Assembly (NCBI RefSeq): GCF_012933505.1
Contig: NZ_JABBNB010000003.1
Coordinates: forward strand, 124,001-188,000
From: Gordonia asplenii
Lineage (GTDB): Bacteria; Actinomycetota; Actinomycetes; Mycobacteriales; Mycobacteriaceae
Direction of reading: 5' to 3'
DNA: 64,000 nucleotides
This document shows, one piece after another, positions 1 through 7,643 of this stretch (its first letter is position 1; every line of letters starts with the position of its first letter). The notes under the pieces are model-generated. The model worked only from the letters and a program-made list of their open reading frames with translations. It was not told the origin of the DNA and ran no database searches. A program made the translations under genes and the position numbers.

Positions 1-64
1 GCACTAAGCGCGACGACGTCCGCCAACGACACGCCTGACCACCGAACATCCAATCCATCACGAA

Positions 65-721
65 ATGTTGCATGATCAGCCTGTGGAACAGTCAGTCGTC
101 TCAGTGGACGTATTAGCCCTTCGATTCGGCAACCCCGAACCAGGCCAACTGCGTTTCGCGGTCACCCCGCGCCTGGTAGAGCCGTTCAAAGGGGAGACGG
201 CTTTGCCAGGCGTTTTGCTGCGAGCAGGGGAGCGCCTGAACGATGCTGCGCGTCGGGCGGTGGCGACAAAGCTTGGCATCCCCGACGACGCTATTGTGGC
301 GACCGGCCAGCTTGTCGTGTTCGACGAGCCAAACCGAGACCCGCGTGGTCCCACGCTGTCGGTGGCGATGTGGGCAGTGATCCGGCCGGAATCGTTCATC
401 GCAACGGGAAAAATCGAGGTCGAATGGCGGTCGTTCGAAGCGGTTGGCGAGTTGGCGTTCGACCACTCCCGGATCGTCGCCGAGGCTCGACAGATACTCG
501 CAACACGCATGCTGTGGCAAGACCTCGGGTTTACGCGTGCAATCCTAGGAGAACGGTTTCCGGCTACAACCGCCGTGGCGGTCACCGCGGCGCTGAACGG
601 AGTCAGACCAGACCAGGGAAACTTGAATCGAACGATGAGACGTATACCGGGGCTACGACGAACCGAGGAGCATCTTCAGGTTAGGGAGACCGGACGTCCG
701 TCAGCAGTGTGGACGTGGTAG
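65..721 (+). CDS. NrtR-like transcriptional regulator (degenerate Nudix domain plus winged helix)
   Basis: The 218-residue protein has the two-domain plan of NrtR regulators: a Nudix-like fold (about residues 12-135) followed by a winged-helix DNA-binding tail (about 146-218). The Nudix box near residues 49-72 keeps the first glycine, one glutamate and one arginine, but the REUxEE core reads RAVATKLGI, so the metal-binding glutamates are gone and hydrolysis is unlikely. The tail has the family signature of an FTRAIL-type helix, an N-L-N-R-T-M-R-R recognition segment and a terminal GRPSAVW. NrtR proteins sense ADP-ribose or NAD precursors and repress NAD-salvage genes. No such gene is adjacent here, so its target is unknown. 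Family assignment is fairly sure; ligand and regulon are inference. Confidence 0.72.
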   Translation: MLHDQPVEQSVVSVDVLALRFGNPEPGQLRFAVTPRLVEPFKGETALPGVLLRAGERLNDAARRAVATKLGIPDDAIVATGQLVVFDEPNRDPRGPTLSVAMWAVIRPESFIATGKIEVEWRSFEAVGELAFDHSRIVAEARQILATRMLWQDLGFTRAILGERFPATTAVAVTAALNGVRPDQGNLNRTMRRIPGLRRTEEHLQVRETGRPSAVWTW

Positions 722-787
722 ATCTGTTCCAGGACCGCAACGAGCCGAACGGCGGACGTTAGCACCGGACAAGTTGAGAGGTACGAA

Positions 788-1033
788 ATGGCGTACGTAC
801 GTTCATTCTCCCAAGCTAAAGACACGGGGTCGCGGTCACGAACTGAGGTAGATGCGACATACGTAATCGTCTCGGATAAGAATCGTGGGACGATGGTGAA
901 GATCGCCACATATGGATCTGATGCTCGACAATCCGGCCCGAAGTCAAGTCAGGTTTTCGAACTTGACCTAGCGGGCGCGGAGGCGCTCATAGCGATACTT
1001 CGACAAGCGTTTCCAGGATTAACGCCGCGGTAA
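788..1033 (+). CDS. Small conserved actinobacterial hypothetical protein
   Basis: This 81-residue protein starts at an ATG about 5 bases after a GAGAGG ribosome-binding site. It is polar and lacks a signal peptide or membrane segment. The N-terminal pattern MAYVRSFSQAKDTGSRSRTE and a C-terminal helix (about 60-77, LAGAEALIAILRQAF) resemble short actinomycete hypothetical proteins that I recognise by pattern but cannot assign a function. It lies 66 bp after the NrtR-like gene on the same strand and could be cotranscribed with it. A short GC-rich hairpin follows its stop codon. Confidence 0.6.
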   Translation: MAYVRSFSQAKDTGSRSRTEVDATYVIVSDKNRGTMVKIATYGSDARQSGPKSSQVFELDLAGAEALIAILRQAFPGLTPR

Positions 1034-1050
1034 TCCCGTGTTGAGAGCGG

Positions 1051-1067
1051 GGCGCCTGACAGGCGCC
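1051..1067 (+). terminator. GC-rich hairpin after the small hypothetical gene
   Basis: The bases GGCGCCTGACAGGCGCC form a 7-bp perfect stem with a 3-base loop, 18 bases after the stop at 1033. No T-run follows, so it is at best a weak or factor-assisted terminator. The remainder of the 313-bp gap from 1034 to 1346 shows no convincing gene. Confidence 0.3.
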
Positions 1068-1346
1068 TGGGTGTTCGGCCGCGGCGAAGGCTCCAATCGC
1101 CGGGGGGCGCTTCATCCGGAAGTATGGACGTGCGTGTGTGCCGTCACACATGCACGCCGTGGCGACATCAGACGAACATCGACGGTGGCTGACCTGGCAT
1201 TGAAGTCCGCTCTCGATCAGTAAGGAAAGCGTCGATGACTCATATACCGGGGACATCGCGCCTCAGTTCGCTGATCCGTTCGTCCTAACGGATGAATATT
1301 GTTCTGACGCAATAGATCGCGCGCTGGCCGTCGGTACAACTTTTTC

Positions 1347-2396
1347 ATGAGCGATACGGAACTTGGCCGCTGGGCGTTGTCGAAAGGTTACCGGCCGAGG
1401 GCACCCTTCACCGACGTTGAGCTCGCCAAGATACGCGGGCTCCGTGGCTATTACCTCGTCGGCGTCGATGACGGTTCGTGCTACATTGGGATCTCCACTA
1501 ACGACGTGTCCGCGCGACTGCGTTCGCATCGGCGGGAGAAGTTCGGCGGTCACGCGGTGTCGTTCTGGGTGATGGAGTCAGACGTCACCGACCTCCGTCC
1601 AGGCGAGAAGAAGCTCGTCGAGTCGGCGGAGGCGTCAGGGTTGCTAGTCCACAATATTGAGTGGGCATCGCAGATCACTGGGCCATCCTCGCTCGACGTC
1701 GTTGTTAATGTGAAGACCCAGAAGCAGTGGCGCGCTGCTCCGAAGATTGTCAATCACAAGCACCGGAACTCTGCTCTTCCGGATTTCTCGCCGAGCAAAC
1801 TGGTTGCGTATCAGGCCAAGTTTGACGCTCTGATGGCTCGCCCGGATGCCGACCGACTTGTTGCGGTGCTTGCTCAGTATCTGAATGAGACGATCTGCTG
1901 CCCGCGCGAGACCGAGTCGACGTTCTGGACAGTCAGCTGTACGCCGATACAGGGAAGTGGCCGGATATTCTGCGTGTCCGCGGCAATGATGGAGCTGTTT
2001 ACTGTTCGGGAACACGCCGACGGTACGATTGGGGCCTTCTTCAGCGTCCGACCCAAGTTCGTCGCACGTACTCGAACTAAGCGCGTGATGAAGTACGCGA
2101 AGCTACGGGTGAGCGCGTGGGACCACGGCTACAAGGACGGCGCCGGCGAACAGGCCCAGATTCACGTCAAAGGGCTTGACCGACTCGAGCGAATCTTGCT
2201 GAACTCAGATGTCCTCAACGGCGCTGCTCAGTTCAACCTCGACATCATGCGACGGAGGAAGAGCGGTTACCGCGCCTCACACTGCCGCCAACTCGCTGAG
2301 GCCGCACTCGACCGTCGTCGCCTTCCGCTCAGAGTCGGCCACTTGACGGTTCCGGCGTCGTCGACGACCTCGAAGCCGTGGCCGACCCGGACGTGA
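1347..2396 (+). CDS. GIY-YIG nuclease family protein, 3' end possibly frameshifted
   Basis: The 349-residue protein has a GIY-YIG core near its N-terminus. GYYLVG lies at residues 34-39, followed by CYIGIS at 45-50 and then ARLRSHRR, which supplies the usual catalytic arginine at residue 57. The remaining 270 residues match nothing I recognise and may be a target-recognition region. The last 35 residues (from about 315) look unlike real protein, being rich in S, T, P and R. The +1 frame over the same bases reads D-G-S-G-V-V-D-D-L-E-A-V-A-D-P-D and stays open to 2581, so the gene may be frameshifted near 2300-2350. It stands alone in an accessory-looking stretch, consistent with a mobile or selfish origin. 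Confidence 0.6.
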   Translation: MSDTELGRWALSKGYRPRAPFTDVELAKIRGLRGYYLVGVDDGSCYIGISTNDVSARLRSHRREKFGGHAVSFWVMESDVTDLRPGEKKLVESAEASGLLVHNIEWASQITGPSSLDVVVNVKTQKQWRAAPKIVNHKHRNSALPDFSPSKLVAYQAKFDALMARPDADRLVAVLAQYLNETICCPRETESTFWTVSCTPIQGSGRIFCVSAAMMELFTVREHADGTIGAFFSVRPKFVARTRTKRVMKYAKLRVSAWDHGYKDGAGEQAQIHVKGLDRLERILLNSDVLNGAAQFNLDIMRRRKSGYRASHCRQLAEAALDRRRLPLRVGHLTVPASSTTSKPWPTRT

Positions 2397-2789
2397 GTTC
2401 CCAATCTCCCAACATGTCAGCACCGATTGCAACGATCGGTTTACAGCGGTCACCACGCAAACAGACAGTCCACGACAGGCCAAACTTCTTCTCGTCCGCG
2501 TTCTACCGACGCGACTTCTTCATCACTGGCCTGGCCCGTACGCAGTTCCGAGCGCGCGTTCAACGCGCTGAAGTGCGATGATCCGGATTAGCAGGACTTG
2601 ATACTCGCGCGGAAGTCCTGGCGAAGCAAAACGTCGCGGGCTGCCGCGACGCTGCCGGCCGATTGTGCCGGGTTTGGTCGTCCATAGTGGTTGCCGCAAT
2701 GTCCACCGCCGCAGTCAGTGGGGCTCAGGCAGGTGGTTGCCATGTACCTCGACGCCCCCGACGTCACCCCCGACCGCTACAACTGAGAC
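2397..2789. other. Gap with no confident gene; possible continuation of the GIY-YIG frame
   Basis: A frame open from inside the nuclease gene to the stop at 2579-2581 contains DPDVSSQSPN followed by a basic, aromatic-rich stretch (FFSSAFYRRDFF) and may be the displaced 3' end of the nuclease gene. From 2582 to 2789 I see only short frames without start signals. A frame ending in MYLDAPDVTPDRYN with a stop at about 2785 could be the tail of a lost gene, but nothing upstream supports it. Confidence 0.3.
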
Positions 2790-3887
2790 ATGACCTATCG
2801 CCCCAGCCCGTTGGCCACCGCGATCAACAACTACGGTGCCCACGCTCGCGCGGTAGTCGGATCGGACAGTGTCGTCTCTTGGCCGGGCCTGTGGCTACTG
2901 CTCGCCATCGCAGCCGACGTCGTCGGGTTCGACAATGTACCCAATCTCGGCGATCACCTCGGGATGCCGCCCGCGCAAGCGGCGGCCGCGGCCGAGGCTC
3001 TCGTCGCCGACAAACGACCGGGCATCACGGCAGCCGCAGCAGTTTGGCTGGATTCCCAAGTAGCCGAACGCTTTTCGGCGCAGGCGCCACCGATTCCCAC
3101 TCAGCGCATCCTTGACGCATGGGCGTCGGACAACACAGACGGGATGAGCGACTCGTTTCCCATAGAGGTCACTCTGGACACCGTCGCGCTCCTGGCCACC
3201 GCGATGCTCGCCAATGTGGCGTGGCAACCGCCGCTGCTCGTCGACGCCGACGGGCGCCTCGTCCTGAACGAGGGTGTCCAAGCGATTGTGCACACCGACG
3301 CGGCCGGATTCGTCGCTGTCGCCAAGCCGATGGCCGAGGGCGATGCCGAGGTGATCAGTGTGATCGCCGCGCCCGACGTCGAGCAGCCCGACGTGTGGCG
3401 GGCCGTCGAGGAAGTCGTCGAGTTGGTGAATAATCGTGCGCTGCACCATGGTTCGCGAGAAGGGGTTACCGGCGACGGTCATTCGTGGACGATCCGTACC
3501 GAAACCCAACGCTTCCAACGTCATTTGGCGCCGACCGACCACACCGAAACGTGGTCGACGCACTTGCCGGCGTGGGAGCAGACCGCCAAGTCAGTGTTGA
3601 CCGACGCACCAGGCGTCGCCGATATCGCGACCGTCCTCCTCGAAGGTGCGAGGGATGACGCCGAAGTGCTTGTCCAGCAAGCGGCAAGAGCCAAGTACGA
3701 CGCCGAAGGTTTCGCCGCGGCCGCAGTGACCGCGATGGCGATGCGGGCCGGCAGCGTTCCCGACTACGTCAACCGCGAGGTGACGAAGGTGCGGGTGGAC
3801 TTCGATCGTCCGCACGCGCTGACCGCCATCGGTCGCGGCGGGATCTGGGAGGGCATTCGGCTGTTCGACGCATGGGTGATGTCGTAG
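2790..3887 (+). CDS. Serpin-like protein of unknown activity
   Basis: The 365-residue protein is cytoplasmic by sequence, with no signal peptide. Its N-terminus (LATAINNYGAHARAVVG, then SWPGLWLLLAIAADVVG) resembles the first helices of actinobacterial serpins, where a free-N helix is followed by a SPxGLWPLLALLA-type segment. The C-terminus VDFDRPHALTAIGRGG then GIRLFDAWV resembles the serpin signature in which a DRPF strand is followed by a G-x-[IVL]-W/V strand. Length agrees with a serpin (350-400). I cannot identify a reactive-centre loop with a clear P1 residue, so inhibitory function is not shown. The alternative is a lineage-specific hypothetical protein. Overlapping frames on both strands here are artefacts of high GC. 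Confidence 0.5.
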   Translation: MTYRPSPLATAINNYGAHARAVVGSDSVVSWPGLWLLLAIAADVVGFDNVPNLGDHLGMPPAQAAAAAEALVADKRPGITAAAAVWLDSQVAERFSAQAPPIPTQRILDAWASDNTDGMSDSFPIEVTLDTVALLATAMLANVAWQPPLLVDADGRLVLNEGVQAIVHTDAAGFVAVAKPMAEGDAEVISVIAAPDVEQPDVWRAVEEVVELVNNRALHHGSREGVTGDGHSWTIRTETQRFQRHLAPTDHTETWSTHLPAWEQTAKSVLTDAPGVADIATVLLEGARDDAEVLVQQAARAKYDAEGFAAAAVTAMAMRAGSVPDYVNREVTKVRVDFDRPHALTAIGRGGIWEGIRLFDAWVMS

Positions 3888-4208
3888 GGTCGCGCTACAA
3901 CATGGACATGACCACCCACGCGTGGTCGCGATGCGGCTCGACGGCAGTACGACGCACCGTCTTCGACATGCCGACGAGCGAACGCCCCGGATACGGCACA
4001 CCACGACTCGATGATCGCGCTCGGCGGACGTGCACGTGGAGCCGAGGGTCGATCTGAAATGCAGTACGTGCGGTACCTCGCGGATCGTGTGCCCGGATCT
4101 CGAATCCCGGATGCGCACTTCCGAACCGGGGTCACCGGTGGTGGCCGCGATCACGCAGCTGGCTTGCAGCCACCTGACGATATAGCCTCCTCGCGCTACG
4201 GTGGAGCC

Positions 4209-4670
4209 ATGTCTTCAACGGGGTCTGTCAAGACAATGCGGTTTCAGAACGGCGTCAACGTCATCATGCGCGCGGCGCTGCGAACACCTGGGCTTTCGCG
4301 GCTCGTGAGCCGGAAATTGGTAACGCTGTACGTGGTCGGCCGAAAGTCGGGCTCGGTCTACGAGATTCCCGTCGCATACACCCCGTACGAGGGAAAACTG
4401 CTCGTCGCGACACCATTCGCGTGGGGCAAGAACCTACGCACCGGCGAGAGCATCGATATACAGTTCCAAGGACGCCGACGCACCGCTGACGTCGAAGTGA
4501 TCGCCGACCATCCCGGCGTCGCGAAGATGTACGGCGTCATTGCCAAGGGCAACAAGCAATTCGCCCAGTTCAACGGCATCGGCTACACCCCCGACGGCGA
4601 TCCCGATCCTGGCGACCTCAAACGAATCGCGGCGCAAGGCGCCCGAGCGTTTCTCTTCTCGCCGCGATGA
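4209..4670 (+). CDS. Ddn-like nitroreductase / quinone reductase family protein (putative F420 enzyme)
   Basis: The 153-residue protein is a split beta-barrel of the deazaflavin-dependent nitroreductase family. The pattern LVTLYVVGRKSGSVYEIPVAY, followed by LLVATPFAWGKNLRTG, is the typical core in which GRKSG precedes the cofactor-binding strand. Members use F420H2 to reduce quinones, nitroimidazoles or unsaturated substrates. I chose the ATG at 4209 because residues before it are low-complexity and family members start 15-25 residues before the first barrel strand. The stop overlaps the start of the next gene by 4 bp (ATGA), so it is translationally coupled to the enoyl-CoA hydratase. The substrate is unknown. 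Confidence 0.72.
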   Translation: MSSTGSVKTMRFQNGVNVIMRAALRTPGLSRLVSRKLVTLYVVGRKSGSVYEIPVAYTPYEGKLLVATPFAWGKNLRTGESIDIQFQGRRRTADVEVIADHPGVAKMYGVIAKGNKQFAQFNGIGYTPDGDPDPGDLKRIAAQGARAFLFSPR

Positions 4671-5434
4671 ACGACATCCGCGTCGAACACGACGCCGACG
4701 TCACCGTCATCATCATGAACCGCCCCGAACGTCACAACGCGGTCGACGGCCCGATGGCCGACGAATTGGTACGCGCCTTCCGGGATTTCGAGGCATCGGA
4801 CGCCAAAGTCGCGGTGTTGGCGGGCGACGGACCGTCGTTCTGCGCTGGAGCGAATCTCAAAGCCGTCGGCACCGACGCCGCGAACAAACTCAACCTCGAG
4901 GGCGACGGACCGATGGGCCCCACGCGCATGAACCTCGATAAGCCGGTCATCGCCGCGATCAACGGCAATGCCGTCGCGGGCGGATTCGAACTCGCGATCT
5001 GGTGCGACCTTCGCGTAGCCGACGACGACGCCACTTTGGGTGTCTTCTGTCGACGCTGGGGTGTGCCGCTCATCGACGGCGGAACCGTCCGTCTGCCGCG
5101 GCTGATCGGTCACAGCCGCGCGATGGATCTCATTTTGACGGGGCGCGCGGTCGATGCCGCGGAGGCGTTGTCGTTCGGGTTGGTCAACCGGGTCGTCCCG
5201 GCCGGCACAGCCCGCGCGGCGGCGATCGCGCTGGCCCACGACATCGCCCGCATGCCACAGACGTGTATGCGAAACGACCGGCGATCCGCGTGCAGCCAAT
5301 GGGGCGACGACGAAGAATCCGCACTGCGCCGAGAATTCGCCATCGGCATGAGCTCGCTGATGACCGACGGCATCGGGGGAGCGGCACGCTTCGCGTCGGG
5401 CAAGGGCCGTGGCGGCTCATTCGACGACATCTGA
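4667..5434 (+). CDS. Enoyl-CoA hydratase/isomerase (crotonase) family protein
   Basis: The 255-residue length is normal for a crotonase. The first oxyanion-hole segment is FCAGANLKAV (about 63-72) and the second is INGNAVAGGFELAIWCDLR (about 100-118), with AGGFELA matching the family signature. The general-base position typical of hydratases (the E of GxxP-E) reads GVPLIDGGTVRLPRLIG, so the second catalytic glutamate is replaced by Asp or Gly. That makes an isomerase, hydrolase or other crotonase reaction as likely as hydration. It is coupled by a 4-bp overlap to the upstream Ddn-like gene, suggesting a two-gene acyl or xenobiotic catabolic unit. Confidence 0.82.
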   Translation: MNDIRVEHDADVTVIIMNRPERHNAVDGPMADELVRAFRDFEASDAKVAVLAGDGPSFCAGANLKAVGTDAANKLNLEGDGPMGPTRMNLDKPVIAAINGNAVAGGFELAIWCDLRVADDDATLGVFCRRWGVPLIDGGTVRLPRLIGHSRAMDLILTGRAVDAAEALSFGLVNRVVPAGTARAAAIALAHDIARMPQTCMRNDRRSACSQWGDDEESALRREFAIGMSSLMTDGIGGAARFASGKGRGGSFDDI

Positions 5435-5479
5435 CCGCACGTCCTTGACCTGCCGGCGAGTTACGACCACTGTGAGCTG

Positions 5480-6241
5480 ATGCGGAGAGTTGCGGTGGCG
5501 GTGCTAGTCGGTGCGCTGACGGCGATCGCCGGATGTTCGAGCGGGTCCGGTGACACTCCGCAGGCGGTGACGTCTACGCAGGTCTCGACGACCGTTGTGA
5601 CGGCGACGCGTACCACGACATCGCCTGCGGCGCAATCGACTTCGTCGTCGCAGACCTCCGATGTCCCGACGTCGACGGTGACCTTGGTCGCGGTCGACAG
5701 CGCCGGCCGTCCCATCAACGGATTCGAGGTCAACAGCCCTAATCCGGCCGGCGAGATCGACTGCGCGCACGCGTCAGTGAGCCGCTCTTCGACCACCGGC
5801 GGAATCTACGAATGCGGGGCATCGGCACAGTCGGCCGACGTATGTTGGGCCGCGAAGTCGAATACCCAACTGCTGTGCGGAGATTCGCCGTGGAGCCGCA
5901 AGCTCGACGCCTGGACGATCACGTCGGGCACGTTGCCCACGTCGGGCGCACCGTCGGCACAACCCGAACCGTGGGGATTGGAGCTCGCCGACGGGCGGCA
6001 GTGTCGGATTCGAGTCGGCGGAGCCTGGGGCGGACGCTCTGACGGGCGGGTGGGGGCGTACTCGTGTACCGGCAGCGATCGTGACGTAGTGCTGATGCGA
6101 GCGAACGCCACATCGGCCGTCGACAGGTCGTCGACGACGTGGCTCGTGGAGGTCGGGCCGCTCGGCGCGGGTAGCCCGTCGTTCCCGGCGCCGGACAAGG
6201 TCGCGGTTCGGACGGCGTATTTCGCTGCGGCTGCGGGGTGA
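5480..6241 (+). CDS. Putative secreted lipoprotein
   Basis: The 253-residue protein begins with a lipoprotein signal peptide: MRR, a hydrophobic stretch VAVAVLVGALTAIA, and a lipobox AIAGC with the lipidated cysteine at residue 19. It is followed by a Ser/Thr-rich linker (about 20-75, with runs of T and S) typical of mycobacterial-type envelope lipoproteins. The globular part (about 75-253) has six cysteines and repeats of the kind I-x-C-A/E-C, suggesting disulfides. I recognise no enzymatic motif. It is 45 bp downstream of the crotonase gene but its link to that pair is unclear. Confidence 0.72.
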   Translation: MRRVAVAVLVGALTAIAGCSSGSGDTPQAVTSTQVSTTVVTATRTTTSPAAQSTSSSQTSDVPTSTVTLVAVDSAGRPINGFEVNSPNPAGEIDCAHASVSRSSTTGGIYECGASAQSADVCWAAKSNTQLLCGDSPWSRKLDAWTITSGTLPTSGAPSAQPEPWGLELADGRQCRIRVGGAWGGRSDGRVGAYSCTGSDRDVVLMRANATSAVDRSSTTWLVEVGPLGAGSPSFPAPDKVAVRTAYFAAAAG

Positions 6242-6352
6242 GTGGCCGCGAGTACGTCAATTCGCGTCCCCCTCAGTAGGTTCCGAGGGCAATATGCCCT
6301 TCGGAGCACGTGAGGGGGATGCTAACGGCCAGGTCTCGTCGATGTCGATCGG

Positions 6353-6386
6353 GCTATCATCGTTTCACTTCGCAAACTCGGTGAGG
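6353..6386 (+). promoter_or_regulatory. Promoter/leader block upstream of the macrodomain gene, copy 1
   Basis: A GCTATCAT element supplies a TATCAT -10 hexamer (6355-6360). Next come TTTCACTTCGCAAACTCGG and a GAGG ribosome-binding site at 6383-6386. The same order of sequence recurs at 6963-6997 in front of the toxin-antitoxin pair. The -35 region is not conserved between the copies and is not obvious. Confidence 0.5.
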
Positions 6387-6393
6387 AATCTTC

Positions 6394-6447
6394 ATGGTGT
6401 GGACGGAATCGATCAACGTCGTGCTGTCGCAGGGACAGCGACGATGA
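6394..6447 (+). CDS. Short leader ORF coupled to the macrodomain gene
   Basis: A 17-codon frame (MVWTESINVVLSQGQRR) starts at an ATG 7 bases after the GAGG site and ends in a TGA that overlaps the ATG of the macrodomain gene (ATGA). Its start context and its M-x3-E-S-[IL]-[ND] pattern line up with the N-terminus of the antitoxin at 7007 (M-T-S-A-E-S-L-D). I infer that it is a vestige of a duplicated antitoxin start that now works as a leader. Without expression data it could also be chance. Confidence 0.35.
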   Translation: MVWTESINVVLSQGQRR

Positions 6448-6950
6448 CCGTCGAGGTGATCCGTGGCGACATCACCCAGATATCGGTCGATGCCGTGGTC
6501 AATGCGGCCAACAACGGCATGCGTGGCGGTGGCGGGGTCGACGGCGCCATACATCGGGTCGGGGGACGGGCCATCCTTGACGATTGCGTACGTCGATTTC
6601 CGAATGGATTGGCCACCGGCGACGCCGGGTGGACGGTGGCCGGGAACCTACCGGCACGCTGGGTGATACACACGGTTGGTCCGAATTATCCTGCGGGACA
6701 ACGGGATCGGTCGCTGCTCGAATCGTGCTACCGGGCCTCGCTCGCCGTCGCGAACGAGCTGGGCGCCCGAAGCGTGGCCTTCCCGTTGATCAGCTCCGGG
6801 GCCTACGGCTGGCCGCGTGCCGACGCGATCGAGGTCGCGATCTCCACGATTGTCGACGCCGGCAGCGATGTTGGGCGGGTACTGCTGGTCGCCTTCGACG
6901 ACGCACTGGCCGATGAGATGCGGACGCGATTGGCCCGCCGCGGGCAGTGA
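6444..6950 (+). CDS. Macrodomain protein (O-acetyl-ADP-ribose deacetylase type)
   Basis: The 168-residue protein is one complete macrodomain of the MacroD/YmdB class. It opens with VEVIRGDITQISVDAVVNAA followed by NNGMRGGGGVDGAIHRVGG, which gives the DIT adenine-binding Asp, the NAAN motif and the GGGVDGAIH substrate loop. The distal phosphate loop is PLISSGAYGWP. These enzymes remove ADP-ribose from acidic residues or deacetylate O-acetyl-ADP-ribose. The ATG at 6444 was chosen because a promoter-like block lies just upstream and the protein then begins exactly at the first strand. It ends 56 bp before the toxin-antitoxin pair, whose toxin acts on NAD+, so a role in ADP-ribose housekeeping near that system is plausible but unproven. 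Confidence 0.88.
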   Translation: MTVEVIRGDITQISVDAVVNAANNGMRGGGGVDGAIHRVGGRAILDDCVRRFPNGLATGDAGWTVAGNLPARWVIHTVGPNYPAGQRDRSLLESCYRASLAVANELGARSVAFPLISSGAYGWPRADAIEVAISTIVDAGSDVGRVLLVAFDDALADEMRTRLARRGQ

Positions 6951-6962
6951 CGCGCTCGGTGC

Positions 6963-6997
6963 GCTATCATGGATTTACATAGCGAAATTGGCGTAAG
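6963..6997 (+). promoter_or_regulatory. Promoter/leader block upstream of the toxin-antitoxin pair, copy 2
   Basis: GCTATCAT supplies a TATCAT -10 (6965-6970). It is followed by TTTACATAGCGAAATTGG and an AAGGAG ribosome-binding site ahead of the ATG at 7007. It aligns over about 35 bases with the block at 6353-6386, keeping GCTATCAT, TTT-AC, GC-AAA and GG-GT-AGGA. Autoregulated toxin-antitoxin promoters usually carry the antitoxin's operator here, so this conserved block is the best operator candidate. Confidence 0.5.
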
Positions 6998-7006
6998 GAG
7001 TTCCCC

Positions 7007-7636
7007 ATGACATCTGCCGAATCGCTCGATGCGCGGGCCCAGTTTCGTTCGGGGGCAATCTCTTTCGAGGACGCACTCGGACGGGTGTCGCGATTTCCGC
7101 TCACGCGTGAGCAACTCGCCGAGGTGCTCGACAATCTCGCCGACGACACGTCGTCGCCGACCGCGGCGCTGTCCGATCACGATGCCGACCTCCTCGACGC
7201 CGCGGGCCTCATAGAGCGGCCCGGCGCGCTGACCGCGGCCACCATCGCGCGCGACATCGCGATGCAACAGCTGGTCGCCGAGTCGTTGAGTGTCAACGAC
7301 GCAGCTGAGCGAGTCGGCGTCAGTACCGCTCGCATCCGGCAGCGTCTCGCCGCTCGGACGCTGTGGGCATACAAGTGGGGTGCCCGCCGACTGCTGATAC
7401 CCGCGCAGTTCACCGACGACGGCGTAGTCCCCGGCGTCGACGCCGTGATCGCCCGCGTCCGTCCCGACGCACATCCGCTCGAAGTGCAGGCGCTGCTCAC
7501 GTTGCCGCAACCGACGCTCGAGGTCGGGGGCGAGCCCGCGTCCATTGTCGGATGGCTGCTGTCCGGGCCGCGATCCGACGCCGAGATAGCCCGAGCCACC
7601 GACATCGTCGACGCCGCGTCGTGGGGAGCGGTGTAG
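7007..7636 (+). CDS. Xre/MbcA/ParS-type antitoxin (putative)
   Basis: The 209-residue protein has a helix-turn-helix region at about 87-120 (SVNDAAERVGVSTARIRQRL) followed by a strand pair LWAYKWGARRLLIPAQF. The C-terminal half matches the MbcA/ParS toxin-binding domain in outline: [20 protein letters not shown], then PASIVGWLLSGPRSDAEIARATD. The first 80 residues are extra compared with short MbcA proteins. It is followed after 7 bp by a RES-domain gene, the usual antitoxin-first order. In such pairs the antitoxin binds and plugs the NAD+ phosphorylase toxin and represses the promoter. A conserved promoter block sits immediately upstream. Confidence 0.75.
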   Translation: MTSAESLDARAQFRSGAISFEDALGRVSRFPLTREQLAEVLDNLADDTSSPTAALSDHDADLLDAAGLIERPGALTAATIARDIAMQQLVAESLSVNDAAERVGVSTARIRQRLAARTLWAYKWGARRLLIPAQFTDDGVVPGVDAVIARVRPDAHPLEVQALLTLPQPTLEVGGEPASIVGWLLSGPRSDAEIARATDIVDAASWGAV

Positions 7637-7643
7637 CCCGCAG

